This document shows, one piece after another, positions 5,928 through 12,861 of a stretch of DNA of 24,328 bases (positions are counted from its first letter, which is position 1; every line of letters begins with the position of its first letter). The notes under the pieces are model-generated. The model did not search any database, was not told the origin of the DNA, and saw only the letters and a program-made list of their open reading frames with translations. Where the stretch lies: positions 1 through 24,328 of the IMG/VR virus record IMGVR_UViG_3300010367_000069. One strand, 5' to 3'. The translations under genes were made by a program, and so were the position numbers. The DNA is from a virus.

Positions 5928-7437
5928 CACTCACCCGCCCAGCGAGCGCAGCCACGGGCAGATGGCCATCGCTCTCGCCGAGGCTGCCGGCCTGTTCCTA
6001 GATCCGTGGCAGCAGGATTCGCTGACCACGATGCTCGCCGTCGACGACGTCAGCCGGTGGGTGTGCTTCGAGTACTGCGAGCTGGTCAGCCGACAAAACG
6101 GCAAGGGCGCCATCTTGGAGGCCCGGGTCCTGGCCGGGATCCTGCTGTTCGGCGAGAAGCTGATTATGTGGACGGCCCACGAGTACAAGACGGCGATCGA
6201 GCTGTTCATCCGGCTCAAGGTGCTGTTCCGCCGCCTGATTGAAGCCGGGGAGCTCGGCGAGGGCGACGTCAAGGTCTATCACGACAACAACGGCCGCGGT
6301 TTCGACCTGCTGGTAGCCGATGGCGTGGTGCTCGACGAGCCGCGGCGGATCCGGTTCATCGCCCGCTCGGAGGGTTCCGGTCGAGGGTTCAGCGGCGATC
6401 TGGTCATCATCGACGAGGCGTACGCGTATACCCCGGAGCAGCAGTCCGCATTGTTGCCGACGATGTCGGCCCGACCGAACCCGCAGATCGTCTACGCGTC
6501 GTCGCCGCCGCTGAAGGGCGACTCAGGTGAGGTGCTGTACTCGCTGCGCTACCGCGGCGACCCGGGCATCGAGCGCGAGCAGGGCGACGAGCCGTGGGCG
6601 CAGGACGACGCCCTGGCCTATCGGGACTGGGGCTTGGCCGGCGACCTCGACAACCTCGGCGGCGTGGATCTGGCGGACCGGGCGAACTGGGCGCGAACGA
6701 ACCCGGCGGTCGGTACCCGGATCCCGTGGAAGTTCGTCGAGAAAGAGTTCCGGGCGATGGTCAAGCGGACACCGGCGTCGTTCGCACGCGAGCGGCTCGG
6801 GATCTGGCCGTTGGAGATCAAGCCGAAGGCCACCGGCGGGGTCATCCCTGACGAGCTGTGGCACGACTTGGCCGTGGTCGCCGAGCGGCCCGCGGACGTG
6901 GCGATGGCGATTGTGGTCAACCACAAGCGCACGCACACCGCGATCGCCGCGGTCGGGCCGCGCGGGGACGGCCGGATGCAGGTCTCCATCGTGGACTACC
7001 GGCCCGGCACGGCCTGGGTGGTGGCTCGCGCCCAGCAGCTTCAGGAGCGTTGGAACCCGGTCGGGTGGGCGGTGCAGGACAAGGGCCCGTCGGCGACCCT
7101 ACTCCAGCCGCTGCGCGAGGCCGGGATTGCCGAGCCGGAGGAACGCGACGAGCCGCAGCGTGGCCAGGTGGCGGTGCCGTGGGCGGCTGATGTCGCCCTC
7201 GCCTACGGGCTGGTGATCGACGCGTTGGCCGAACGAACGACGGTCCACCTCGATGAGGCGCCGCTGAACCTGGCCGCCGCCGGCGCGACCACCCGGCCGC
7301 TCGGGGCGGGGACGACCTGGGACTACAAGACCGAGGGCGCCGAGCTGCTCCAGGCGTGGACCCTGGCCCACTGGCTGTACGTGACCTGGTCCCCGCTGCT
7401 CGTGCGCGAATACGACCCGCTGGCCAACGTGTGGTGA
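5875..7437 (+). CDS. terminase large subunit
   Basis: This is the packaging motor ATPase and nuclease. Start TTG 5875 is chosen because GGGAGG (5861-5866) lies 8 bases before it; an in-frame GTG at 5866 overlaps that site. The 520-residue length is normal. D-P-W-Q opens the ATPase domain. The Walker A-like loop is S-R-Q-N-G-K-G at residues 72-78, Walker B is L-V-I-I-D-E-A with Asp180 and Glu181, and the coupling motif is Y-A-S-S-P-P around 207-212. The C-terminal nuclease domain begins near residue 335 and retains a later Asp in V-Q-D-K-G-P-S. The first catalytic Asp expected by comparison with relatives (F-D-V-x-x-D-R pattern) reads I-V-V-N-H-K-R, with Val347 at that place. Neighbours are the small subunit and portal, as usual. 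Confidence 0.95.
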   Translation: MPTSPLGLPAAATRPRVDTHPPSERSHGQMAIALAEAAGLFLDPWQQDSLTTMLAVDDVSRWVCFEYCELVSRQNGKGAILEARVLAGILLFGEKLIMWTAHEYKTAIELFIRLKVLFRRLIEAGELGEGDVKVYHDNNGRGFDLLVADGVVLDEPRRIRFIARSEGSGRGFSGDLVIIDEAYAYTPEQQSALLPTMSARPNPQIVYASSPPLKGDSGEVLYSLRYRGDPGIEREQGDEPWAQDDALAYRDWGLAGDLDNLGGVDLADRANWARTNPAVGTRIPWKFVEKEFRAMVKRTPASFARERLGIWPLEIKPKATGGVIPDELWHDLAVVAERPADVAMAIVVNHKRTHTAIAAVGPRGDGRMQVSIVDYRPGTAWVVARAQQLQERWNPVGWAVQDKGPSATLLQPLREAGIAEPEERDEPQRGQVAVPWAADVALAYGLVIDALAERTTVHLDEAPLNLAAAGATTRPLGAGTTWDYKTEGAELLQAWTLAHWLYVTWSPLLVREYDPLANVW

Positions 7438-7438
7438 C

Positions 7439-7459
7439 CCGAGAGGGGGCCTCTCGGTG
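7439..7459 (+). promoter_or_regulatory. hairpin covering the portal gene ribosome site
   Basis: CCGAGAGG (7439-7446) pairs perfectly with CCTCTCGG (7450-7457) across a GGG loop. The 5' arm and loop hold the purine-rich ribosome site, and the 3' arm ends on the G of the GTG start at 7457. Folding would hide the ribosome site. The arrangement matches those before the connector and tape measure genes. Confidence 0.6.
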
Positions 7460-8653
7460 GGTTGGCGTGAGTGGCTCGGGATCCGCACGCCGGGACGGCA
7501 CCGGATGGAGCAGCGGGCCGAGTGGGGTTCGGCGCACATCATCCCGCCGCCCGGCTCCGCGTGGGGTGGCGGCTACGACTCGGCGGCGGCGGACCTGCGC
7601 CGTTTCGAGACGGCGTTGCAGCAGGTGGCGGTCTGGTCGTCCATTGACCTGATCGCGTCGGTCGCGGCACAGCTGCCGATCGACACCTACGCCGGCACGG
7701 CGATCGTCCGCAGCCCGCGCACCGTGCTTGACCCGGGCGGTGACGGCTACGGCGCACCGGACTGGATCTACCAGTACCTGGTTTCGAAGCTGGCTCGGGG
7801 CAACACCTACGGCCGCCCGTACATGGACGACCGCGGCGACATGTACGTGCCGCTGCTGTACCCGGACGACGTGCACGGCTGGCGGGACCGCCAGACCGGC
7901 CGCGTGAAGTGGCGTGTCGACGGGCGGGGCCTGGGCGACGGCGAGACGATGTGGCACCGGCGTTCGTACGTGATGCCGGGCCGGCTGCTCGGGTTGTCGC
8001 CGATCGCGTATCACGCGACGACGATCGGGCAGGGCCTGTCCGCGGCCCGGTTCGGGATGGCGTGGTTCGCGGACGGGGCCCATCCCTCTGCGGTGCTGAC
8101 GAACACCGAGGCGGAGATCGGTCAGACGCAGGCCGAAGGGGTCAAGGCGCGGTTTCTGGCGGCGATCCACGGTCGGCGTGAGCCGCTGGTGCTGGGCAAG
8201 GGCTGGGACTGGAAGGCGTTGCAGGTCGCGCCGGATGAGTCGCAGTTCCTGGAGACCCAGAAGTTCAGCGCGGCGGATAGTGCCCGGATCTATGGCCCGA
8301 ACGTGGCCGAGATCCTGGGTTACGAGACCGGCGGCAGCATGACGTACGCCAACGTTGAGCAACGGTCGATCGATTTCCTCAAATTCACGCTGAATCGGTG
8401 GCTGCGCGACGTCGAGGCGGCCCTGTCGTCGCTGATCAAGCCGGCCTGGACGGTGCGTTTCAACCGTGGGGCGCTGCTGGAAACGGATCTGTTGACCCGG
8501 TACCGGGCCCATTCGATCGGTATCGGCGCGAACTTCCTCACCCCGGATGAGGCGCGCGAGCTGGAGGACCGGCCGCCGCTCACACCGGAACAGAAAGCGG
8601 ATCTCGCCGCGATCACCGTCAAGGACCAAGCCAAGCTGAATGCGGGGACGTGA
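7457..8653 (+). CDS. portal protein (HK97 family)
   Basis: The 398-residue protein forms the dodecameric ring at the capsid vertex through which DNA enters and leaves. Typical HK97-portal features are visible. An early helix is A-V-W-S-S-I-D-L-I-A-S-V-A-A-Q-L-P. The L-A-R-G-N-T-Y-G-R-P block corresponds to the usual L-x-x-G-N-x-Y. M-P-G-R-L-L-G-L-S-P-I-A-Y matches the G-x-S-P-I/L element, and F-A-D-G-A-H-P-S-A-V-L follows. I-Y-G-P-N-V-A-E-I-L-G, S-M-T-Y-A-N-V-E-Q-R and F-L-T-P-D-E-A-R come later. GTG 7457 is the start, with the ribosome site GAGAGGGGG inside a hairpin. Length is close to the family norm. The stop overlaps the protease start (TGATG). Confidence 0.95.
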   Translation: MGWREWLGIRTPGRHRMEQRAEWGSAHIIPPPGSAWGGGYDSAAADLRRFETALQQVAVWSSIDLIASVAAQLPIDTYAGTAIVRSPRTVLDPGGDGYGAPDWIYQYLVSKLARGNTYGRPYMDDRGDMYVPLLYPDDVHGWRDRQTGRVKWRVDGRGLGDGETMWHRRSYVMPGRLLGLSPIAYHATTIGQGLSAARFGMAWFADGAHPSAVLTNTEAEIGQTQAEGVKARFLAAIHGRREPLVLGKGWDWKALQVAPDESQFLETQKFSAADSARIYGPNVAEILGYETGGSMTYANVEQRSIDFLKFTLNRWLRDVEAALSSLIKPAWTVRFNRGALLETDLLTRYRAHSIGIGANFLTPDEARELEDRPPLTPEQKADLAAITVKDQAKLNAGT

Positions 8654-9453
8654 TGGACAAGAGCAGCCGCGGCAAGGTCACCGGCACGGAGCGGCGCGCC
8701 TACCCGGTCCAGCTGGAGGTCCGCGCCGGCGCCACCGCAGGCATGTCGACGATCGAGGGCTATGCCTCGGTGGTCGAGGCGGGCTACGAGATGTACGACT
8801 GGCTCGGCTCCTACACCGAAGTCGTCCGCGCTGGAGCGTTTCAGCGCACCCTCAACGCCAACCCGCAGGTGCAGCTACTGCTCAACCATGGCGGGTTGTC
8901 GATGGCCTACACCAAGGCCGGCACCCTGCGCCTGGCCGAGGACGCCACCGGTCTGCATATCGCCGCTGACCTGAACACTGAACGCACGGACATCCGGGAC
9001 ATGGTGCTGTCGATCGACGAAAAGAACGTGGACGGGATGAGCTACGCGTTCCGGGTGTCCCGCCAGCAGTGGTCCCCGGACTACGACCAGCGCGACATCC
9101 TGGAAGTTGACATCCACCGTGGCGACGTGTCCGTGGTGAACTTTGGCGCCAACCCGGCCACGTCGGTCGCTGCGGCGATGCGCGGCCAGGACATCGACCG
9201 GATGGAACCTGCCGCCGCTCGGGCGCTCGTGGCCCGACTGGAGCAGCGCCTTGCCGTCGTGGTTGTCGACACCGGTAGCGGCGAGGACGATGACGACACG
9301 GTGCCGTGCCCGTCATGCGGTGCGATGAACGACGCCGACGCCACCTACTGCGACCAGTGCGGCGCGGCGATGACCGCCGCGGACACCCAGGTCAACTCGC
9401 AGCAGCGCAACCCGCTGGGCCTGTACCTGGCCCTGGCCTCCGCGCAGGGTTAG
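8653..9453 (+). CDS. prohead maturation protease (S78/U35 type) with C-terminal zinc ribbon
   Basis: This enzyme cleaves the capsid delta domain during prohead maturation. ATG 8653 is preferred to GTG 8650: it forms TGATG with the portal stop, with GGGG (8644-8647) 5 bases before it. Family motifs are I-E-G-Y-A-S-V, R-A-G-A-F-Q-R-T-L, L-L-L-N-H-G-G with His79 as catalytic histidine, and V-D-G-M-S-Y-A-F with Ser130 as nucleophile. E-V-D-I-H-R-G-D-V-S-V-V-N-F-G-A-N-P-A-T-S at 151-171 follows. After an acidic linker (EDDDD, 211-215) there is a zinc ribbon, C219-P-S-C222-G and C233-D-Q-C236-G. This is not part of the standard protease; it could tether the protease in the prohead. The gene ends at the TTAG shared with the reverse-strand gene. 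Confidence 0.93.
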   Translation: MDKSSRGKVTGTERRAYPVQLEVRAGATAGMSTIEGYASVVEAGYEMYDWLGSYTEVVRAGAFQRTLNANPQVQLLLNHGGLSMAYTKAGTLRLAEDATGLHIAADLNTERTDIRDMVLSIDEKNVDGMSYAFRVSRQQWSPDYDQRDILEVDIHRGDVSVVNFGANPATSVAAAMRGQDIDRMEPAAARALVARLEQRLAVVVVDTGSGEDDDDTVPCPSCGAMNDADATYCDQCGAAMTAADTQVNSQQRNPLGLYLALASAQG

Positions 9454-9641
9454 CACTCCAGGTCGGACGCCTGCCACCGCGCGGCGTACGCCATCTCCAG
9501 CAGCTGCATGCGACGGTCGGCCGGCACCCACCAGCAGTCGGCCTGGCGCCGCAGGTCGTAGGACCAGGCGCGCAGGAACGCCGGCCGGTCCGCTGATCGC
9601 TGGAAGCGCCGCACCCAATCCAGACCCACCTCGACCACCAC
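9450..9641 (-). CDS. small reverse-strand gene of unknown function between protease and capsid
   Basis: The 63-residue reading frame (GTG start at 9641, stop TAA at 9452-9450) has coding-like composition: nearly every codon ends in G or C. The protein is rich in Trp, Arg and Asp with regular helical spacing (D-W-V-R-R-F-Q-R-S-A-D-R-P-A-F-L-R-A-W-S-Y-D-L, then M-Q-L-L-E-M-A-Y-A-A-R-W-Q-A). No forward gene occupies 9454-9774. Its stop shares the tetranucleotide TTAG with the forward protease stop. No clear ribosome site precedes GTG 9641; an internal GTG at 9629 is an alternative start. There is no signal peptide or membrane segment. The family is not recognised; it may be inserted cargo (a moron). 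Confidence 0.55.
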   Translation of the reverse strand: MVVEVGLDWVRRFQRSADRPAFLRAWSYDLRRQADCWWVPADRRMQLLEMAYAARWQASDLEC

Positions 9642-9774
9642 AGGCCGAGGTTAACCGCCTGCGTTACCGACGCCCCGGAGTCCGCCCCGGAGCGCGCTGC
9701 CGCGCGCCACCACTCGGACCACCACTCGAACGGACCAGGCCCGCCCTTTCCGCACCTCACGAAAGGAGCGAGCC
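9642..9774 (+). promoter_or_regulatory. capsid gene leader with ribosome-site hairpin
   Basis: The 133 bases before the capsid start hold no forward gene. CCTTTC (9745-9750) can pair with GAAAGG (9761-9766), whose last bases belong to the ribosome site AAAGGAG (9763-9769). The TTG start at 9775 is outside the stem. Two copies of CCACCACTCG occur at about 9707-9730. The region could also hold promoters for the capsid and for the reverse gene, but no convincing -10/-35 was seen. Confidence 0.3.
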
Positions 9775-11217
9775 TTGCTCGCCATCCTCCGTAAGCGTCT
9801 TGCCGAGCTGCTGGAGCAGCGCAAGACGGCCGCGACCGCCCGGGACCAGATCCTGGTCGCACCGCAGGCCGAGAACCGTGACCTGACCGACGACGAGAAG
9901 ACCACCTTCGGCGAGCGCCGCGCCGCCGTAGCGAAGATCGACACCGAGCTGGAAGACCTCCGCGTCCGCATCACAGACCTGGAGGCCGACGAGAAGCGTG
10001 AGCAGGCCGCGGCGCAGATGCTCGCCGACTCCGGCCAGACAGGGCAGGCCCGCTCCGGCGGTGCCGTCATCACCTCCGAGCCGACCACCTACGGCCGCGG
10101 CAGCCGCGGCTCGTACTTCCTGGACCTGGCCCGGGCGCAGCTGAAGAACGAGCCGGACGCCTGGGAGCGGCTCAAGCGCCACGGCCGGGAGATCGACGTC
10201 GACCTGCCGAAGCGGGCCAAGGACCGCGAAGACGGCAAGCGGGAACTGGGCGCCTCGTTCGAGAAGCGGACCAACCCGAACCGCACCGACGGCACCGGCG
10301 GCTACTTCGTTCCGCCGCTGTGGCTCATGGACGAATACGTGCCGTACCTGCGGGCCGGTCGGCCGTTCGCCAACAGCCTGCGCACGATGGACCTGCCCCC
10401 GGGCACCGACAGCATCAACGTGCCCAAGGTGGCCACCGGCACCGCCACCGGGGTGCAGACCGCGGACGCTGCGACGATCACCTCGACCGACCTGACGGAC
10501 ACCACGATCAGTGCGCCGGTCAAGACCATCGCCGGGCAGCAGGACATCGCGATGCAGCTGCTCGACCAGTCCCCGGTCGGGTTCGACAGCATCGTCTACG
10601 CCGACCTGCTGGCCGACTACAACATGCAGCTCGACCGGCAGGCCATCTACGGCACCGGCTCGTCGGGGCAGCTCACCGGTGTGACGCAGGTCAGCTCCAT
10701 CGTGGCGGTGACGTACACCGATGGCTCGCCGACGGCGCCGGAGATGTACCCGGCGTTCGCGCAGGCCGTGTCGCAGATCAGCACGAACCGGTTCTTGCCG
10801 CCGACCGCCTACTTCATGCACCCGCGGCGCTGGTACTGGCTCGCCGCCCAGCTCGACAGCTCGAACCGGCCGTTCATCACGCCGATGCAGGCCCAGGAGT
10901 TCAACCCGATGGCCCTGCAAACCGGGGTGTCAGCTGAGGGCCCGGTCGGGATCCTGCTCGGCCTGCCGGTTCTGATCGACGCGAATATCCCGACCACGCT
11001 CGGCGGTGGCACCGAGGACCAGGCCCTCGCGGTGCGCACCTCGGACATCTACCTGTGGGAAGGATCGCTTCAGACCCGCACGCTGACCGAGGTGCTCTCG
11101 GGAACGATGCAGGTCCGGATCCAGGTCTACGCGTACGTCGCGTTGATGGCCGGCCGGTACCCGAAGGCCATCGCCACCATGGGCGGCACCGGCTTCGCGG
11201 CCCCGAGCGGCTACTAG
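9775..11217 (+). CDS. major capsid protein (HK97 fold) with N-terminal delta domain
   Basis: The 480-residue protein starts at TTG 9775, 5 bases after AAAGGAG. Residues 1-85 are a charged coiled coil (R-K-R-L-A-E-L-L-E-Q-R-K, then I-D-T-E-L-E-D-L-R-V-R-I-T-D-L-E-A-D-E-K-R-E), the scaffold-like delta domain removed by the prohead protease. After a linker, the HK97-fold body begins near G-G-Y-F-V-P-P-L-W at about 175. It contains the family's L-D-R-Q-A-I-Y-G-T-G-S-S-G-Q-L-T-G-V segment, a Y-F-M-H-P-R-R-W-Y block, G-L-P-V-L-I-D-A-N-I-P and the C-terminal Y-A-Y-V-A-L-M-A-G-R-Y-P-K-A-I-A. These identify it as the shell subunit. It is followed 8 bases later by a long GC hairpin. Confidence 0.95.
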   Translation: MLAILRKRLAELLEQRKTAATARDQILVAPQAENRDLTDDEKTTFGERRAAVAKIDTELEDLRVRITDLEADEKREQAAAQMLADSGQTGQARSGGAVITSEPTTYGRGSRGSYFLDLARAQLKNEPDAWERLKRHGREIDVDLPKRAKDREDGKRELGASFEKRTNPNRTDGTGGYFVPPLWLMDEYVPYLRAGRPFANSLRTMDLPPGTDSINVPKVATGTATGVQTADAATITSTDLTDTTISAPVKTIAGQQDIAMQLLDQSPVGFDSIVYADLLADYNMQLDRQAIYGTGSSGQLTGVTQVSSIVAVTYTDGSPTAPEMYPAFAQAVSQISTNRFLPPTAYFMHPRRWYWLAAQLDSSNRPFITPMQAQEFNPMALQTGVSAEGPVGILLGLPVLIDANIPTTLGGGTEDQALAVRTSDIYLWEGSLQTRTLTEVLSGTMQVRIQVYAYVALMAGRYPKAIATMGGTGFAAPSGY

Positions 11218-11224
11218 TCCGCAC

Positions 11225-11264
11225 CCGCACACCACCCGCCCGAGCGTGGGCGGGTGGTGTGCGG
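11225..11264 (+). terminator. strong GC hairpin after the capsid gene
   Basis: CCGCACACCACCCGCCC (11225-11241) pairs perfectly over 17 bases with 11248-11264, leaving the loop GAGCGT. No T tract follows; GGGAGGAG for the next gene begins 3 bases later. It may be a partial terminator or a 3' stabiliser that raises capsid message over downstream genes. Confidence 0.75.
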
Positions 11265-11279
11265 CCGGGAGGAGAACGC

Positions 11280-11501
11280 ATGGACGACGCCCGCATCCAG
11301 GCCGTCCGCACCGAGCGGGCAGCCATTCTTCAGCGCGCCGAGGACCACCCGACGCGCGCCGAGCGGCTCGCCGCCGTCGACGCCGAGCTGGCGCGCCTCG
11401 GCGACCGGCCACAGCCCGAACCGGCCGGCGATGACGCAGCCGACCACACGCCACGTGAGCGCGCCGTTCCCCGCCGGGGCGGGCGCAGAGGAGGTAATTG
11501 A
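11280..11501 (+). CDS. small charged helical protein, 73 aa
   Basis: ATG 11280 follows GGGAGGAG (11267-11274) by 5 bases. The first 45 residues form an amphipathic, charged helix (R-I-Q-A-V-R-T-E-R-A-A-I-L-Q-R-A-E, then R-L-A-A-V-D-A-E-L-A-R-L) and the C-terminus is Arg/Gly-rich (PRRGGRRGGN). Small genes like this often follow the capsid gene in actinobacterial phages, but I cannot name the family. The basic tail could bind DNA or RNA inside the head. It overlaps the next gene by one base (TGATG). Confidence 0.7.
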   Translation: MDDARIQAVRTERAAILQRAEDHPTRAERLAAVDAELARLGDRPQPEPAGDDAADHTPRERAVPRRGGRRGGN

Positions 11502-12064
11502 TGCCGCTCGGCCGTGGCAAGTACGCCACCACCAACCCGATCTGGATGCTGAACGGTTCCCCGTCCGCCACGTTCCGGGAGAACCTCGACCGCCGGTCGT
11601 GTACCAGCAACAACACCGCGTTCACCAGTGCGGTGATGCTGTCGACGGCGATCTACCTCGAAGCCGGCGACGTCGTCACCAACCTGACGTTCCGGTCCGC
11701 GACCACCGCGGCCGGGACGCCGACGAACTGGTGGTTCGCCCTGTACGACACGGCGGCCACGCCGGCGTTGCTGTCGCAGTCCGCGGACCAGACCTCGACG
11801 GCCTGGGCGGCGAACACGGTCAAGACGCTCGCGTTGGGCACCGTGCAGCGGATCAGCGTCACCGGGATCTACTACGCGGCGGTCTGCGTGGTCGCCTCGA
11901 CGGTGCCGACTCTGTTCGGGATCACGCTGCACACCTCTGCGGCGGTGCTCACCGGGCAGAAGGTTCTCGCGCAGACGTCCGGCTCGGCGCTGACCGACAC
12001 GGCGCCGGCGACGATCGCCACCCCGACCGCCGCGGCCACCGTGCCGTACTGCGTCGCCACCTGA
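11501..12064 (+). CDS. beta-rich structural protein, possible capsid decoration or fibre
   Basis: Start ATG 11501 has GAGGAGG 6 bases upstream; a TTG at 11498 is less likely. The 187-residue product is Thr/Ala/Ser-rich with alternating hydrophobic strands: L-E-A-G-D-V-V-T-N-L-T-F-R-S-A-T-T, W-W-F-A-L-Y-D, I-S-V-T-G-I-Y-Y-A-A-V-C-V-V-A-S and P-T-L-F-G-I-T-L-H-T-S. This is the pattern of a jelly-roll or carbohydrate-binding type beta sandwich as found in phage accessory structural proteins. There is no enzyme motif. Its place directly behind the capsid gene suggests a head decoration protein, but a tail role is possible. Confidence 0.65.
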   Translation: MPLGRGKYATTNPIWMLNGSPSATFRENLDRRSCTSNNTAFTSAVMLSTAIYLEAGDVVTNLTFRSATTAAGTPTNWWFALYDTAATPALLSQSADQTSTAWAANTVKTLALGTVQRISVTGIYYAAVCVVASTVPTLFGITLHTSAAVLTGQKVLAQTSGSALTDTAPATIATPTAAATVPYCVAT

Positions 12065-12074
12065 CCGACTCCGA

Positions 12075-12102
12075 CCGGCCCGCCCTCAGCAGGGCGGGCC
12101 GG
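12075..12102 (+). terminator. GC hairpin after the 187-aa structural gene
   Basis: CCGGCCCGCCCT (12075-12086) pairs perfectly with AGGGCGGGCCGG (12091-12102) around the loop CAGC, 11 bases after the stop. There is no T run. With the hairpin after the capsid gene it brackets the two genes 11280-12064. Confidence 0.7.
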
Positions 12103-12149
12103 ACCGACCCGCGCCCGCCTGGTGGCGCACAGCCCCAGAGGAGGCGGTC

Positions 12150-12407
12150 GTGACCGATTTCAAATCGACCCTGGTCCTGCGCCGCAACGCGGCCGGCCAG
12201 GTCCGGATCCAGGGCGACCCGCCCGAGCAGCATGTCTTCCCGACCAGCTTCATCGACCGCGAACTCGTCGACGACGGCGCTGTCGACGTCCAGGTGACCG
12301 TGAAGACGGCGACCGGGCCGGTGCGGTACCGGCTGGCCGGGTTCGAGCAGCTCGACGACGGCCGGCCGAACTGGACCGGGTGGATCTGCGAGCGGGTCGA
12401 GGGCTGA
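12150..12407 (+). CDS. hypothetical protein, 85 aa
   Basis: GTG 12150 follows AGAGGAGG (12137-12144) by 5 bases. The product alternates beta strands: S-T-L-V-L-R-R-N-A-A-G-Q-V-R-I-Q-G, V-D-V-Q-V-T-V-K-T-A-T-G-P-V-R-Y-R-L-A-G-F and a Trp-containing C-terminus (N-W-T-G-W-I-C-E-R). It is a small soluble, probably beta-barrel protein. The family is unknown; the location among head genes suggests a virion or assembly role. It ends one base before the next start. Confidence 0.7.
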   Translation: MTDFKSTLVLRRNAAGQVRIQGDPPEQHVFPTSFIDRELVDDGAVDVQVTVKTATGPVRYRLAGFEQLDDGRPNWTGWICERVEG

Positions 12408-12408
12408 C

Positions 12409-12846
12409 ATGGCGGATTTCATCTTCAACATCAGCAAGGGGAAGATCGCCTACTACGGTGGCCTTCCGGCGGCCAGTGACGGCCTGATCGTGATTCCGAT
12501 CGAGGCGTCCGGGGTCGAGTCTGACGCGACCCTCAAGGACTACGACGACGTCGCAGCTTTGCTCGCCGCGGCGAACAACGAGCAGGGCACCATGGGCCGC
12601 AAGACGGTGACCAGCGTGACCGTGACCGTGGACGACACCAACGACCGGGTCGACATCGACATCGCCGACCAGGTCTGGACCGCCGCCACGGGTAACGCGA
12701 TCAGCGATGTGCTGATCGCCTACGACCCGGACACCGGGGCGGGCACCGACAGCAGTCTGGTGCCGATCTCATTCCACGACTTCAGCATCACCCCGGACGG
12801 CTCCGACGTCACAGCGCAGGTGGCGGTCTTCGCCCGCGCCTCGTAG
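12409..12846 (+). CDS. conserved phage protein of unknown function, probable structural, 145 aa
   Basis: The protein begins M-A-D-F-I-F-N-I-S-K-G-K-I-A-Y-Y and contains S-D-A-T-L-K-D-Y-D-D-V-A-A-L-L, V-T-V-T-V-D-D-T-N-D-R-V-D-I-D-I-A-D-Q-V-W-T-A-A-T-G-N-A and H-D-F-S-I-T-P-D-G-S-D-V-T-A-Q. I recognise this as a pattern recurring in many actinobacterial phage structural regions, without an assigned role. It is acidic and beta-rich, and lacks transmembrane or signal sequences. The gap to the previous gene is one base. A head decoration or connector-accessory role is plausible but unproven. Confidence 0.75.
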   Translation: MADFIFNISKGKIAYYGGLPAASDGLIVIPIEASGVESDATLKDYDDVAALLAAANNEQGTMGRKTVTSVTVTVDDTNDRVDIDIADQVWTAATGNAISDVLIAYDPDTGAGTDSSLVPISFHDFSITPDGSDVTAQVAVFARAS

Positions 12847-12861
12847 CCAGGAGGCCGGCGG

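Noticed and set aside
6917-8629. Very long reverse-strand open frame (570 codons) opposite the portal and terminase genes
   Set aside because: The predicted protein is dominated by Arg, Pro and Gly and mirrors well-identified forward genes; it is a shadow of GC-rich codon use.
9757-10920. Reverse-strand open frame opposite the capsid gene
   Set aside because: Composition is a shadow of the capsid codons; it lacks the regular protein-like features of the two accepted reverse genes.
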